This document shows positions 34,029 through 44,367 of a stretch of DNA of 64,000 bases, piece after piece. Source of the DNA: Methanoplanus endosymbiosus (lineage in GTDB: Archaea; Halobacteriota; Methanomicrobia; Methanomicrobiales; Methanomicrobiaceae). The number at the start of each line of letters is the position of its first letter. Position 1 is the stretch's first letter. The DNA lies in the NCBI RefSeq assembly GCF_024662215.1, contig NZ_CP096115.1, positions 1,302,001 through 1,366,000 of the forward strand, written 5' to 3'. The notes beneath the pieces were generated by a model. It worked only from the letters and a program-made list of their open reading frames with translations. It had not been told where the DNA came from and made no database searches. The translations under genes and the position numbers were made by a program.

Positions 34029-34421
34029 ATGAGCACCAATAACAGGACTCAGCTTAAGGGAAAGATACTGAATTTAAAAGACCTTGTTGAATACCAGCCA
34101 GGAAGTGTTGCAAGCCGGATGGTTATAAAAAACTCCTGCGGGAGCATAACAGTATTTTCATTTGATGAGGATGAGGGACTTTCAGAGCACACAGCACCCT
34201 TTGATGCAGTGGTTACAATTCTTGACGGCGAATGTGAAGTATGGGTTGCAGGTGAGACAAATGTTATGAAAGAGGGGGATACAATCATATTTCCGGCAGA
34301 TGTCCCGCACGCCCTCTCGGCAGTAACAGGATTCAAAATGGCCCTTACAATGATACGCGGAAATGAATCTGAAAAAGAGAGTGATTCACAGCATCCAAAA
34401 GATGATATGAAATTTGAATGA
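34029..34421 (+). CDS. Cupin-domain protein
   Basis: A 130-residue single cupin. Motif 1 is SEHTAPFDAVVTILDGECEV and motif 2 is FPADVPHALSA, which together give a possible metal site (His, Glu, His). Small cupins of this form act as enzymes or ligand sensors, and the substrate cannot be told. It is followed 15 bp later by a small Cys-containing gene. Confidence 0.87.
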   Translation: MSTNNRTQLKGKILNLKDLVEYQPGSVASRMVIKNSCGSITVFSFDEDEGLSEHTAPFDAVVTILDGECEVWVAGETNVMKEGDTIIFPADVPHALSAVTGFKMALTMIRGNESEKESDSQHPKDDMKFE

Positions 34422-34436
34422 GTTGAGTGTGATACT

Positions 34437-34712
34437 TTGAGTGACGATAAAGACGGTGTTTACTGCACCATATGCGGCGGAATGGTACCTGAAGGAGACA
34501 ATATAAAAAAAATTGACATTGATGGCATAATAACAGGAATAAATATGCTCAGCCGGATAATTCAGGATGTAAAAAAAGACCCACCCGGAACTGATGCAGG
34601 AATAACAGAAGAACTGCTTAAAAGAACTGAAAAATTGAATTATATACCATCAAAGAAGAGAGAGTCATATGGCAGGGCACTGCTGAGTGAATATAAAAAT
34701 TTCATTGGGTGA
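34437..34712 (+). CDS. Small CxxC protein of unknown function
   Basis: A 91-residue protein with YCTICGGMVPEG near the N-terminus, then IDIDGIITGINMLSRII and helices ending NYIPSKKRESYGRALLSEY. The single CxxC could bind metal or be redox-active. The start is TTG at 34437, preceded by GTGAT. I recall similar short proteins in other Methanomicrobiales, but no proven role. It follows the cupin gene closely and could share its transcript. Confidence 0.7.
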   Translation: MSDDKDGVYCTICGGMVPEGDNIKKIDIDGIITGINMLSRIIQDVKKDPPGTDAGITEELLKRTEKLNYIPSKKRESYGRALLSEYKNFIG

Positions 34713-34775
34713 TTCAGGTCATCACACCGGGATCATACGTATCATTTAACCTTCATTAAAACCAAAATTTTTCAG

Positions 34776-35096
34776 ATGCCGGCTTACACAAAAGGAGATG
34801 TAGTGCTTGCTACAGTCGGAATGAACGGGAAATATCCGGACAAAGTCAGACCTGCTGTAATTATGAAGGATTCCGGAGGAAAAGAGGTGGAACTATGCCC
34901 GGTAACAAGCAGAGTTCCAAATGGCGGATCATTTATCCCGGTTGAACTATATGACTTTGAATCCGGCGGGCTTGATCTGTTCAGTGAGAGCTATATTCTG
35001 CTCTCAGAGAAGAGAACAATCAGAAAAAGGGATATAGTATGCAGAAAGGGCAGGCTGTCATGGGAATTCATCATGGAAATCACAAACCGCACATAG
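34776..35096 (+). CDS. PemK/MazF-like toxin-family protein
   Basis: A 106-residue protein with the MazF/PemK plan: YTKGDVVLATVGMNGKYPDKVRPAVIM, VELCPVTSR and RKGRLSWEFI. MazF proteins are sequence-specific mRNA interferases. No antitoxin of AbrB, RHH or HTH type is visible on either side, and the upstream small CxxC protein does not look like one. It may be an orphan or may have a different role. Confidence 0.75.
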   Translation: MPAYTKGDVVLATVGMNGKYPDKVRPAVIMKDSGGKEVELCPVTSRVPNGGSFIPVELYDFESGGLDLFSESYILLSEKRTIRKRDIVCRKGRLSWEFIMEITNRT

Positions 35097-35199
35097 CTCC
35101 TGAAAACTATTGCACTGTCCAAAAAATCAGCTAAAGTTATTTAAAGCCTGCCTGATTAAAGAAACATCTGTAGAATACATAAATATTCAGGATGACATC

Positions 35200-35985
35200 A
35201 TGCCGGCAGACATCTTTCCAAAATTTATAGGATTTGCATATGCTTTTATTGTAATAATTCTTCTCGCATATCTCTGGAACAAAAAACTGATTACCAGAAA
35301 AAAAACAATACCAATACTAATACTCTCGACATTACTGGGCTTTTTGGTTTTTGCCCCCATTGCACCGCATAATTTTCAGAGCCTTATCTTAAAGGATACT
35401 GCAAGGCTTGGCGGCCCGCTGATAATTGCAACCATTGGAATGGCCGCAATGCTTCTTATGACCCTGATATTCGGGAGAATATTCTGCGGGCATATCTGTC
35501 CGGTGGGAACAGTACAGGAGCTTGCATCCTTAGCGCCAACACCTAAATTCGGCAGGAAACTAAAAAGAGAGACGATATCATTTCGTGCAATAGTCTTTGT
35601 AATCATTATTGCGGCAGCGTACTTTTACTCCTATGCAGTGGTTGACCTCTTCGGGATATATGAGTTCTTCCACCTCACAGCAGGCATACTGTTAATCGTA
35701 TTTATTCTGATAATTATTGCATCAGCATTCTTTTACAGGCCGTTCTGTCGCTTAATATGCCCGTACGGAACATTGCTTGCCATATTTTCTGCTTACAGCG
35801 TGCTTGGAATTCAGAGGGGCAGTGAATGTATAAAATGCGGAAAATGCGAGAAGGTCTGCCCTGTTGACGAAGCTAAAATAGGAGATATGGGGGCAGAATG
35901 CTATATGTGCGGCAGATGCCTTGAGGTCTGCCCAAAATCCGGCGCAATCTGGTACGGCCGTCCGGAGAAGAAGGAGAGGAAATAA
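35200..35985 (+). CDS. NapH-like membrane 4Fe-4S protein
   Basis: About 261 residues with five or so transmembrane helices, two CxxxCP motifs at membrane edges (FCGHICPVGTVQE and FCRLICPYGTLLA), then a C-terminal 2[4Fe-4S] ferredoxin domain (CIKCGKCEKVCP and CYMCGRCLEVCP). This is the NapH/MauN/CcoG-like layout for electron transfer across the membrane. I choose ATG 35200, with AGGATG before it, over an earlier in-frame ATG at 35110. The partner is unknown. Confidence 0.86.
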   Translation: MPADIFPKFIGFAYAFIVIILLAYLWNKKLITRKKTIPILILSTLLGFLVFAPIAPHNFQSLILKDTARLGGPLIIATIGMAAMLLMTLIFGRIFCGHICPVGTVQELASLAPTPKFGRKLKRETISFRAIVFVIIIAAAYFYSYAVVDLFGIYEFFHLTAGILLIVFILIIIASAFFYRPFCRLICPYGTLLAIFSAYSVLGIQRGSECIKCGKCEKVCPVDEAKIGDMGAECYMCGRCLEVCPKSGAIWYGRPEKKERK

Positions 35986-36038
35986 CAACAAAAATACAAA
36001 GCAGAAAAAAACTCAAAAAATATTATTTTAACAGAGTT

Positions 36039-37256
36039 TTATCTCCCAAGCTGTTTATGCGCCCGTGCGAGATGGCCCGCACCAAGAGCGCCAAGCAGTG
36101 ACAGTTCACCGGCTAAAACTGCTGATGCGATAATCTCCGCAAACTTTGAACTGTTTGAACCTGAGGTTTCACCACCACCTGCACAGCCCAGCATACTGAG
36201 GCATTCACGCTGTGTATCAAGCCCCGTGCCCCCGCCGACAGTTCCAACCTGAAGAGAAGGAAGTGTAACAGAGACATAAACGCCGCCTTCTGACGGGTCA
36301 ACCGTTGTCATGGCATTCGCGCCCTCAACTACATGCGCAGGGTCCTGCCCGCATGCAAGGAATATTGCTGCAATCACATTCGCGGCATGTGCATTGAACC
36401 CGATTGCTCCAGCCTTTGCAGAACCGACAAGATTCTTTCTTGTGTTAACCTCCATCAGAGTTGCTGCATCGGTCTTAAAAATCTCCTTAATCATATCATC
36501 AGAGAGGAAAATTCCGGCGGACACAGTCTTGCCACGTCCAAGTATGGCATTTATCGCCGCCGGTTTCTTGTCCGTGCACATATTACCCGAAAGTGCAACC
36601 AGAACAGCCCCTGTCTTCTCTGCAACCTCACCGGCAATCCTCTCACTTGCAATGGTAACCATATTCATGCCCATAGCATCTCCGGTTGAGAACTCAATCC
36701 TCACATAGACACTTGTCCCTACAACAAAACAGAGAATATCCTTCATTTTGCCGTGGTTTGTGGTGCTCTCTGCAATCTCTCTCAGACTGCCGGTATTTTC
36801 CTCAATCCAGCAGACGATCTCATTTGCATGGGGAACTGACTTCGCCGCAAATACCGGCGCACGGGTCATGCCATCCCTGAAGATCCTGACTTCAGCACCT
36901 CCGGCCCTGGTAATTGCCTTGCAGCCTCTGTTCACCGATGCAATAAGTGCACCTTCGGTTGTTGCAAGGGGCAGATAATATTCCCCTTCTGCATACTCAC
37001 CCTTAACCTTCAGTTTCCCCGCCACACCAAGAGGGATCTGGACTGCGCCTATCATATTCTCGCAGTTCTTGCTGCATGCCCGGCTGACATCCATCGAATA
37101 ACTGCCGGCCTTCTCAAGAGAAACGCCGGTCTCTTCGCTGATGAAACTTCTCCTGACAGTAAGCGCATCATCAGGAGTAAGAAGCGACTCAAGTGCGTGC
37201 AGTTTGATGGTTCCTTTTTTCAGCCCGGAAATATGCTGCCTGAAATTCTCATCCAT
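36039..37256 (-). CDS. hmgA: 3-hydroxy-3-methylglutaryl-CoA reductase
   Basis: Class I HMG-CoA reductase, 405 residues, which makes mevalonate for archaeal isoprenoid lipids using NAD(P)H. Signatures: ENMIGAVQIPLGVAG, the NAD(P)H site DAMGMNMV, catalytic Lys in CTDKKPAA, and GTVGGGTGLDTQ near the C-terminus followed by GHLARAH with the catalytic His. It diverges from the Trm5-like gene across about 45 bp. HMG-CoA synthase and thiolase lie 6 kb away. Confidence 0.96.
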   Translation of the reverse strand: MDENFRQHISGLKKGTIKLHALESLLTPDDALTVRRSFISEETGVSLEKAGSYSMDVSRACSKNCENMIGAVQIPLGVAGKLKVKGEYAEGEYYLPLATTEGALIASVNRGCKAITRAGGAEVRIFRDGMTRAPVFAAKSVPHANEIVCWIEENTGSLREIAESTTNHGKMKDILCFVVGTSVYVRIEFSTGDAMGMNMVTIASERIAGEVAEKTGAVLVALSGNMCTDKKPAAINAILGRGKTVSAGIFLSDDMIKEIFKTDAATLMEVNTRKNLVGSAKAGAIGFNAHAANVIAAIFLACGQDPAHVVEGANAMTTVDPSEGGVYVSVTLPSLQVGTVGGGTGLDTQRECLSMLGCAGGGETSGSNSSKFAEIIASAVLAGELSLLGALGAGHLARAHKQLGR

Positions 37257-37301
37257 ATTGATCAGTTATTGGTAAGGAAGATACAATATTATAGTGGTCT
37301 T

Positions 37302-38216
37302 ATGCCGGTAAAATGCTGGGGAATAAAGGTAAATAAAACAACTGGAGAGGAGACGAGACAGCGACTTATTGCAGAGGGAACCCTCCATCCGGACTTTAAA
37401 CCCAAAAAAGATGACAAATATCTCTACTTTCCGGTAAAGGAAAAAATACCGGATTCAGAGATATTTGAATTTGAGGAGAGGAGCAGGAAAGAGGAACTTC
37501 CAAGGCATGAACTAATAGGCGGAATTGCAGTCATTCATGAGAATAATATAAATGACGCAGAACTGCTTCTTAAATCAAGGCCGGTCATCCATACAGTACT
37601 CTATTCTGAATCTGCTGTAACCGGAGAATACAGAACAAAAGACTATCAGGTTCTTGCAGGTGAGAATACAACAGAAACGGACTATACAGAGTATGGTCTG
37701 AGATTTAAAATTGATCTCTCAAAGGCATACTTCTCGGCAAGGCTTGCCAATGAGAGGCAGAGAATCCTGAACAGTATGGAAGAAGGAGAGAAGGTATTTG
37801 ATCTCTTTGCAGGTGTCGGCCCTTTTGCAGTTGCACTAAGCAGAAAGGCTTCAGTGGTAATTGCCAATGATATAAACCCGGATGCAGTACGGCTGATGGA
37901 TGAGAATATCCGGCTCAACAGAATAAAAAATATTACACCCATGCTTGGCGATGCCCTGCATATGCCAGGTATATTTCCGGACGGCTCATTTGACAGAATT
38001 ATAATGAACCTGCCTATGAACTCTGTACCATTCCTTAAAGCAGCATTTAAGCTCTGCAGAAAAGGCGGAGTTATACACTTCTATTCAATACAGGGTGAGG
38101 AAGGTGAAATGCTGGAGACTCTGAGGGGTTTCACCACCGGAAATATCACTGAAAATAAGGTTAGATCATATGCACCAAATCTTCACCATGCTGTGTATGA
38201 CATAGTCTTTGAATGA
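37302..38216 (+). CDS. trm5: Trm5-type tRNA (guanine37-N1)-methyltransferase
   Basis: A 304-residue class I SAM methyltransferase. The motifs are EKVFDLFAGVGPFAVALSRK (SAM site), VIANDINPDAVRLM and the NLPMNS catalytic-type loop, with the Trm5 N-terminal part MPVKCWGIKV and an RNA-binding subdomain. It methylates G37, or the related wyosine precursor (Taw2 shares the fold, so this stays possible). I use ATG 37302, with GTGGT before it; the frame is open upstream only into the hmgA leader. Confidence 0.88.
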   Translation: MPVKCWGIKVNKTTGEETRQRLIAEGTLHPDFKPKKDDKYLYFPVKEKIPDSEIFEFEERSRKEELPRHELIGGIAVIHENNINDAELLLKSRPVIHTVLYSESAVTGEYRTKDYQVLAGENTTETDYTEYGLRFKIDLSKAYFSARLANERQRILNSMEEGEKVFDLFAGVGPFAVALSRKASVVIANDINPDAVRLMDENIRLNRIKNITPMLGDALHMPGIFPDGSFDRIIMNLPMNSVPFLKAAFKLCRKGGVIHFYSIQGEEGEMLETLRGFTTGNITENKVRSYAPNLHHAVYDIVFE

Positions 38217-38379
38217 ATACTCAGATCAAATATTCCGGGGAGAGAGGCAGATCATCTCAATGAAGAGAGCAGATGTTTCGGGCAGTTACAACAATTTAAA
38301 CCTGAATCAGACAAATAACTCAGGCAAATAATAATAAACCAGTCATAACATAATCAATACACTGAAGGGATTTCAAATT

Positions 38380-39213
38380 ATGGCATCAATTGGTGATTTA
38401 AAACTGGATCAGGCAATGGACATAGGGAAGCTAACCCTGAGCCCGGAGAACATCATTGCCTGTTTCATAGCACTTATAGCAGGATATATTATCGTAAGAA
38501 TATTATCCGGGAGACTGGAAGCGACCATTGCCAAGAACACAAAAATGCCAAAGATAATGACGAATCAACTCATAAAGGCAATTAAATTATTCCTGTATCT
38601 GATTGTAATTCTCATTGCCCTGGGATTTATTGGTGTCCAGTCGGCAACGATTATTATCAGTGTCATGGCTTTTGTAAGCATTATACTTGGTTTCGGTCTT
38701 CAGGACACAGTGAACAATATCGCATCCGGTGTATGGATAGCCTCATCCAAAGCCTATGATATTGATGATGAGGTAGTAATAGCCGGAGAGTCAGGCGTTG
38801 TAAAGGATATGAACGTCATGTCAACCGAAATTAAAAGGCTTGACAACACAAGGGTTTTAATTCCGAATGGCAAAATCTGGAACGGCAGCATAGTCAATGT
38901 AACAAGAATGCCAACAAGATTAATAGCAGTCGAATACGGGGTTGCATATGATACAGACATAAAAGATGCCATGGAAGCAGCACTTACAGTCTGCGAGAGA
39001 CACCCAAAACTTCACAGAGAACCAGAACCAATTGTCAGGTTTAAGGAGATGGCAGATTCAGCAGTAATCCTGCAGTTAAGGGTCTGGATCGATACCAATG
39101 ACTACTATCCGGTGAAATCAGATTTATTAAACATGCTCTATGATGAACTCAATGCAAGGAATATTACTATACCATTCCCGCAGAGGGATGTTCATCTGTA
39201 CAGCAAAGAGTGA
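38380..39213 (+). CDS. MscS-family mechanosensitive channel
   Basis: A 277-residue small-conductance channel. Three or so N-terminal helices end in the pore helix (ILGFGLQDTVNNIASGVWI), then the beta domain with KRLDNTRVLIPNGKIW and a C-terminal alpha/beta domain. It protects against hypo-osmotic shock. Single gene. Confidence 0.92.
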   Translation: MASIGDLKLDQAMDIGKLTLSPENIIACFIALIAGYIIVRILSGRLEATIAKNTKMPKIMTNQLIKAIKLFLYLIVILIALGFIGVQSATIIISVMAFVSIILGFGLQDTVNNIASGVWIASSKAYDIDDEVVIAGESGVVKDMNVMSTEIKRLDNTRVLIPNGKIWNGSIVNVTRMPTRLIAVEYGVAYDTDIKDAMEAALTVCERHPKLHREPEPIVRFKEMADSAVILQLRVWIDTNDYYPVKSDLLNMLYDELNARNITIPFPQRDVHLYSKE

Positions 39214-39365
39214 AAAAATACATTTTATAAACGGTCACAAATACGGACAATATCAATACTGAAAAGAAATCACAGCATTTCTCCAAACAGGTGGCAGAAT
39301 CATGCCCGTAAATGATATTACTATCCCAAAACTAATCAGTGATTAAGGATTAAAGACTGTAATCC

Positions 39366-40403
39366 ATGCTCATAACTGCCTGGCTGACAATTATTCTTGC
39401 ATTTGTCTTTACATTCACAAACGGCTTTCAGGATGCAAGCTCAATAGCTGCCACATTTATAGCATCCCGGTCAGCAACGCCAAGAAAGGGCATACTGTTT
39501 GTAGCTTTCATGTCATTTTCAGGAGCACTGATGGGCGGCAGTGCAGTTGCTTTTACACTGTCAGGACTGCTCACCATAAATTCCGGTGCAGAAACCCTCA
39601 ATGTACTTCTGATTACATTAATCAGTGCAACATTCTGGAATTTCCTGACCTGGAAATATGCCCTCCCCTCATCTTCAACCCACGCGCTGATAGGAGGACT
39701 TCTTGGTGCAGGCATTGCTGCGGCAGGCACAGGCAGCATATTCTGGGGTTTACATGAACTCCTGACTCCGCCTCATGAACTTACAGGGCTGGTAAAAGTC
39801 ATATTATTCTTTGTAATATCAATACTCATCGGTCTTTGTGCAAGCTATATTATGCGAAAAACAACATCTGTAATTCTCCGGAATGCCAAACGGAGCGTTA
39901 ATAAAAATATTGTAAGAGCAAACTGGCTTGCAGTAGCTCTGATGTCATTCTCAAACGGATCAAATGACAGCCAGAAACAGCTTGGAATAATTGCACTTGT
40001 TCTCCTCTCAGCCGGAATTACAACTGAAATCGAGATGCCAATCTGGGCAAGAGCCTTATGTGCGATACTGCTTGCACTTGGCACGCTTGGGGGCGGATGG
40101 AGAATTATGAACACACTCGGACACAGGATATTTAAGATAAAACCAATCCATTCCTTCGATTCACAGGTATCATCCGGACTTTCAATAGCCCTCTCAACAA
40201 TGGCAGGCGCTCCCATATCATCAACACATATCATAACATCATCAGTGATTGGTGTCGGAGCCGCAGAAAACCGGAAAAAAGTAAACTGGAGTGTGGGGAA
40301 GGATATTATTATTGCTATGGTCATCACAATCCCGATAACAATGATAATTTCAGGCATTCTTTATTATATGACATTCTGTATCGGAGGTGCAGCACTACAA
40401 TGA
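39366..40403 (+). CDS. pit: PiT-family inorganic phosphate transporter
   Basis: A 345-residue permease with inverted repeats. Signatures are FTNGFQDASSIAATFIASR in the first half and SFSNGSNDSQKQLG in the second, plus SSSTHALIGGL and APISSTHIITSS. It imports phosphate with H+ or Na+. Its stop overlaps the DUF47 gene start by four bases. Confidence 0.93.
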   Translation: MLITAWLTIILAFVFTFTNGFQDASSIAATFIASRSATPRKGILFVAFMSFSGALMGGSAVAFTLSGLLTINSGAETLNVLLITLISATFWNFLTWKYALPSSSTHALIGGLLGAGIAAAGTGSIFWGLHELLTPPHELTGLVKVILFFVISILIGLCASYIMRKTTSVILRNAKRSVNKNIVRANWLAVALMSFSNGSNDSQKQLGIIALVLLSAGITTEIEMPIWARALCAILLALGTLGGGWRIMNTLGHRIFKIKPIHSFDSQVSSGLSIALSTMAGAPISSTHIITSSVIGVGAAENRKKVNWSVGKDIIIAMVITIPITMIISGILYYMTFCIGGAALQ

Positions 40404-41053
40404 ACAGAAAAAACGGGGAAGAGAGGTATAAAAAAAAGAAGGGTCTCTTTGGATCAATTTTTCCAAAAGATCATGATTTCAGATTTATGCTTGCAGATCA
40501 GGCGGACAAGACACTGGAAGGAGTACAGACTCTTGTAAACTGGCTAGATGAAAAACCCTTAAGAGATCCTATAGAACTTGAAATTATTGCAGGAGATGTT
40601 GACAAAATGCGCTACAACATGGAGGAGATATTAATTGAAGCATTTTCAACACCTTTTGACAGGCAGGACATATATAGTCTGTCAAGAAATATGGATTATA
40701 TCCTCAATTACTCAAAGGAGACTGCAAGGGAGATATATGCGTATAAGGTAGATCCCGATCCCACAATCCTCGATATGTCAAACGCTCTCCTGCTTGGTAC
40801 AAAATGTGTATATGAAGGGGTAAATTCAATCAATAATGACGGGGAAAAAATCCGGGAGATGATCCGCAGATCAAGAAATGCCATACACGAACTTGAGGAC
40901 ATCTATATCACCGGAACATCAGAACTTTTTAAATCAGATGATCCTATGGATGCACTCAAAAAACGAGAAGTTTACCATCATCTCAGGGATGCAGGCCGTG
41001 CACTGAGGAGCACTGTTGACACCCTGCATACCGTTGTAGTAGGTCTGAATTAA
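40400..41053 (+). CDS. DUF47 (PhoU-like) Pit accessory protein
   Basis: A 217-residue helical protein of the DUF47 family (F-x-LL-DQADKTLEGVQ, DKMRYNMEEILIEAF, TPFDRQDIYSLSRNMD). Members resemble PhoU and nearly always sit beside pit, where they probably gate or assist transport. The order pit-DUF47 is the reverse of the common one. It ends 2 bp from the convergent tspO stop. Confidence 0.92.
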   Translation: MNRKNGEERYKKKKGLFGSIFPKDHDFRFMLADQADKTLEGVQTLVNWLDEKPLRDPIELEIIAGDVDKMRYNMEEILIEAFSTPFDRQDIYSLSRNMDYILNYSKETAREIYAYKVDPDPTILDMSNALLLGTKCVYEGVNSINNDGEKIREMIRRSRNAIHELEDIYITGTSELFKSDDPMDALKKREVYHHLRDAGRALRSTVDTLHTVVVGLN

Positions 41054-41055
41054 AA

Positions 41056-41568
41056 TTATAATATTACCGGATTCAGTATCACCACAGCGGTATTGATTGC
41101 AGTTGCAATTGTCACCCATGAAATGTACGGAATGAGAAGATACGAGACTTTCCGGTTATAATTCCACGAATATACTATCAGGTACAGTATTGCCAGCCAG
41201 AGAACAATGATACATATCAGCCCGGAAACAGGACTTTTAAGACCAAAGAAGAGATAACTCCAGAGTGCATTCAGAAACAGCTGAACGGCAAAGACTGCGG
41301 TAAGGATACGTGCTCTCCTGTCGGCAGCATCTCCGCTTAAGAGGAGATATAACGAGATTCCCATAAGCAGGTATAAAATATTCCAGACAACCGGAAATAC
41401 AATTCCGGGCGGAGTAAACCAGGGTTTTATGAGTACTGTCTGATACCAGGAGTCAGGACCGGTCTCTGTAAAGAGGGACCCTATAAAACCTGCAAGATAA
41501 CAGAGAATAACAGAACCGGCGAGGAGCGGAATATTTACGGATGAAATACTAAAATTACCTTTAGCCAT
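41056..41568 (-). CDS. tspO: TspO/MBR family protein
   Basis: A 170-residue five-helix membrane protein: WYQTVLIKPWFTPPG, VWNILYLLMGISLYLL, and the Trp/Asn-rich AVQLFLNALWSYLFFG. Homologues bind tetrapyrroles and cholesterol-like ligands. It is convergent with DUF47 with a 2-bp gap, so the 3' ends must overlap. Confidence 0.9.
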   Translation of the reverse strand: MAKGNFSISSVNIPLLAGSVILCYLAGFIGSLFTETGPDSWYQTVLIKPWFTPPGIVFPVVWNILYLLMGISLYLLLSGDAADRRARILTAVFAVQLFLNALWSYLFFGLKSPVSGLICIIVLWLAILYLIVYSWNYNRKVSYLLIPYISWVTIATAINTAVVILNPVIL

Positions 41569-41754
41569 AACATCAGAGTATAATATGCAAAGGGATATAG
41601 ACTTTACCCGTGCAAAAACAGAACCTAAATTCAGAAAATAAATAATATTCAGATTAATATTGGATTTTCCCGGAAATTAATCCGGAAAAAAGAGGTTTAT
41701 TTCTGTTAGGAGTTGGAGTTAATCCTTACTTTTTTTATTCTGAAAGCCGTTCAT

Positions 41755-42147
41755 TTATTTATCCGGCACAAACTTGGTACCGTACACTATCGTTCCGCTC
41801 TCGCCGTCTGCAACAATCTTTCTGAAGGTCTGTTTGACAGGCATCCCGATGTAGATCTCATCAAGACCACATACAACAGGTGCTGTCATCCTTGTGCCTT
41901 CGTCAAGTTCAATGATTGCAACGGGGAAAGGTGCCTCACGATCATAGGGTGAACTTGCGGTTCTGACAATCGAGTATGTTACAACCTTTCCTGTGCCCTT
42001 AAATTTGTGCTCTACAACTTTGCCGTTTCTTCTGCATGTAGGACAGAGAGTCCTTGGCGGGAAGAAGTACGAGCCACAGGTCTCACACTTTGTTCCGAGC
42101 AGATTATATCTGTGTGGCTGTTTACGCCAGAATCGTGGTACAGACAT
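41755..42147 (-). CDS. DUF35 OB-fold Zn-ribbon protein of the thiolase/HMG-CoA synthase complex
   Basis: A 130-residue two-domain protein. A rubredoxin-like zinc ribbon (CETCGSYFFPPRTLCPTC, about residues 18-35) is followed by an OB fold (GTGKVVTYSIV, FPVAIIELDEG, GMPVKQTF). In methanogens the DUF35 protein bridges acetoacetyl-CoA thiolase and HMG-CoA synthase, so acetoacetyl-CoA is passed directly. Here it is the last gene after both enzymes, two bases from the thiolase stop. Confidence 0.92.
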   Translation of the reverse strand: MSVPRFWRKQPHRYNLLGTKCETCGSYFFPPRTLCPTCRRNGKVVEHKFKGTGKVVTYSIVRTASSPYDREAPFPVAIIELDEGTRMTAPVVCGLDEIYIGMPVKQTFRKIVADGESGTIVYGTKFVPDK

Positions 42148-42149
42148 AT

Positions 42150-43319
42150 TCAGACCCTCCCGAAGATATTACAGACAACAGTCGCACCTGTGCCGCCGAC
42201 ATTATGGGCCATCCCAATCTCAGCACCGTCAACCTGCCTTCCGTTTGCCTCGCCTCTCAGCTGTTCAACGATCTCACAGACCTGTTTTACACCGGTAGCA
42301 CCGACAGGATGACCGCAGGCTTTAAGGCCACCGCTTGGATTGATCGGCAGATCACCATCAAGTGCAGTATAGCCCTCTTCAGTAAGCCTTCCGGCCTCAC
42401 CTTTCTTACAGAATCCAAGATCCTCAATAGCACAGATCTCAGCAATGGTGAAGCAGTCGTGAACCTCAACAAAGTCAATGTCCTTTCTCTCAAGCTTTGC
42501 CATATCAAATGCACGGTTTCCGGCAGCAACAGTTGCATCAAGTGTGCTTATATCGCGCCTGTCATGCAGTGCAAGTGTATCCGTTGCCTGCGTGGTTGCA
42601 AGAACCTTGATAGGGGTATCGGTAAACTCCTTTGCCCTCTCAAGCGGACATACAATAACTGCTGCTGCACCATCAGTTACAGGTGAGCAGTCCAGAAGCC
42701 TTAGCGGATCTGCCACAAGAGTGGATCTCATCACAGCTTCAATTGAGATCTCCTTTCTGAACTGTGCGATAGGATTTCTTGCACCATTGTAATGGTTCTT
42801 AACTGCAACCTGTGCAAGCTGCTCCCGGGTCAGGCCATAGCGGTGCATGTAATCCTTTGCAATCATTGCATACAATGAAGGGAAAGTAACTCCATAGATG
42901 CCTTCCCATTCACGGTCAGCAGCACCTGCAAGGGTATCAGTAGTCTCGCCGCCGCCGACATCAGTCATCTTCTCAACACCGGCTGCAATGACAATATCCT
43001 GCATACCGGATGCCACACAGGTCACTGCCTGCCTGAAGGCAAGACCACCGGAGGCGCATGCTGCTTCAGTCCTTGTTGACGGGATATGTGTTGTTGATGC
43101 CAGGCCGGAGTAGTCGGATATAAGTGCACCAATATGCTCCTGAAGAACAAAACGGCCACCACTCATATTTCCTACAAACATCTCATCAATCTGGTCGCCG
43201 TCAAGATTTGCATCCTCAAGTGCCTTTGCCCCTGCCTCAACGCAGAGTGACCTGAATGATGTATCCCACTTTTCACCGAATTCAGTGAGACCTATTCCAA
43301 TAACTGCTACATCTCTCAT
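42150..43319 (-). CDS. Acetyl-CoA C-acetyltransferase (thiolase)
   Basis: A 389-residue archaeal thiolase that condenses two acetyl-CoA. Active-site Cys is in [12 protein letters not shown], with [17 protein letters not shown] near the C-terminus and [11 protein letters not shown]. Lacking introns and fitting the HMG-CoA synthase operon, it is the first mevalonate enzyme. Its start shares a base with the synthase stop. Confidence 0.93.
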   Translation of the reverse strand: MRDVAVIGIGLTEFGEKWDTSFRSLCVEAGAKALEDANLDGDQIDEMFVGNMSGGRFVLQEHIGALISDYSGLASTTHIPSTRTEAACASGGLAFRQAVTCVASGMQDIVIAAGVEKMTDVGGGETTDTLAGAADREWEGIYGVTFPSLYAMIAKDYMHRYGLTREQLAQVAVKNHYNGARNPIAQFRKEISIEAVMRSTLVADPLRLLDCSPVTDGAAAVIVCPLERAKEFTDTPIKVLATTQATDTLALHDRRDISTLDATVAAGNRAFDMAKLERKDIDFVEVHDCFTIAEICAIEDLGFCKKGEAGRLTEEGYTALDGDLPINPSGGLKACGHPVGATGVKQVCEIVEQLRGEANGRQVDGAEIGMAHNVGGTGATVVCNIFGRV

Positions 43320-44365
43320 TATTGCATCACTATTTTTCCTTTATGTTTGGCATACTGTGCATAGTCCAGATATACCTTGTCACTTAGCATATCTGCAACA
43401 GTGGGTGAAGCCTTCCGGTCTATCTCGGTCTCGATTGCATCGGTCACGGTTATGTCAAATGCGTCACTACCTGCACCTGATCCATATGAAGTGACAAAAA
43501 TTCTGTCGCCCGGTTTTGCAATATCAAGGGTTGCTGAAAGTCCGACAGGGACAGCACCGGAATAGGTATTACCAAGTGTAGGAACAGCAAGACCGGGATT
43601 AATCTGTTCAGATGTGAATCCAAGCATTGCCGCTACACTCCTTGGGAATTTGGCATTTGGCTGATGGAAGACCGCATAATCGTAATCTGACGGTTTTGTT
43701 CCCATCTGCTCAAGCATCATCCTTGCTGCACCCTGAATGTGCTTAAAGTATGCAGGCTCACCGGAGAATCTTCCGCCGTGCCTTGGATATGCCTGTCCCT
43801 CTCTTCTCCAGAAGTCAGGTGTATCAGTGGTAAATGAACAGGTGTGGTTTATCTCCGCAATTACATCATCATTGCCGATGAAAAACGCAGCTCCGCCGGC
43901 AGCGGCTGTGTATTCAAGAGCATCTCCCGGCGCTCCCTGTGCAATATCAGTACCTATGGCAAGGCCACACTTGATCATGCCACTCTTTACAAGACCCATA
44001 CAGGTCTGGATTCCGGCAGTGCCCGCCTTACATGCAAATTCATAATCTGCTGCCGTCATAACCGGAGTTGCACCTATTGCCTCACCGACTGTTACTGCCG
44101 TTGGTTTGACTGCGTACGGATGGGATTCACTGCCGACATAAACGGCACCGATGTCATCCGGATTTACATCCCTCTTTAACAGGGCATTTCTTGCAGCACT
44201 GACTGATATAGTAATTGTATCCTCATCAAGATCCGGGACGGACTTCTCCATCACACCGAGTCCGGCGGCAATCTCTTTGCCGTTTGCGCCCCAGACCCGT
44301 GCGATTTCCTCCGTTTTTATCCGGAATCTTGGGATATATGCACCGTATGTAATAATTCCTACCAT
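43319..44365 (-). CDS. Hydroxymethylglutaryl-CoA synthase
   Basis: A 348-residue thiolase-fold enzyme joining acetyl-CoA and acetoacetyl-CoA. Key parts: [25 protein letters not shown] with the nucleophilic Cys, and [13 protein letters not shown] with the catalytic His. It is the archaeal form. Two bases separate it from the regulator upstream and it overlaps the thiolase by one base, so regulator-synthase-thiolase-DUF35 are one transcript. Confidence 0.95.
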   Translation of the reverse strand: MVGIITYGAYIPRFRIKTEEIARVWGANGKEIAAGLGVMEKSVPDLDEDTITISVSAARNALLKRDVNPDDIGAVYVGSESHPYAVKPTAVTVGEAIGATPVMTAADYEFACKAGTAGIQTCMGLVKSGMIKCGLAIGTDIAQGAPGDALEYTAAAGGAAFFIGNDDVIAEINHTCSFTTDTPDFWRREGQAYPRHGGRFSGEPAYFKHIQGAARMMLEQMGTKPSDYDYAVFHQPNAKFPRSVAAMLGFTSEQINPGLAVPTLGNTYSGAVPVGLSATLDIAKPGDRIFVTSYGSGAGSDAFDITVTDAIETEIDRKASPTVADMLSDKVYLDYAQYAKHKGKIVMQ

Positions 44366-44367
44366 GG

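Noticed and set aside
34437-34712. Antitoxin for the MazF-like protein
   Set aside because: A CxxC protein with helices, 63 bp upstream, with no DNA-binding fold or neutralising-tail signature.
36310-36978. Several plus-strand frames inside hmgA
   Set aside because: They are antisense shadows of the HMG-CoA reductase gene, which has all family motifs.
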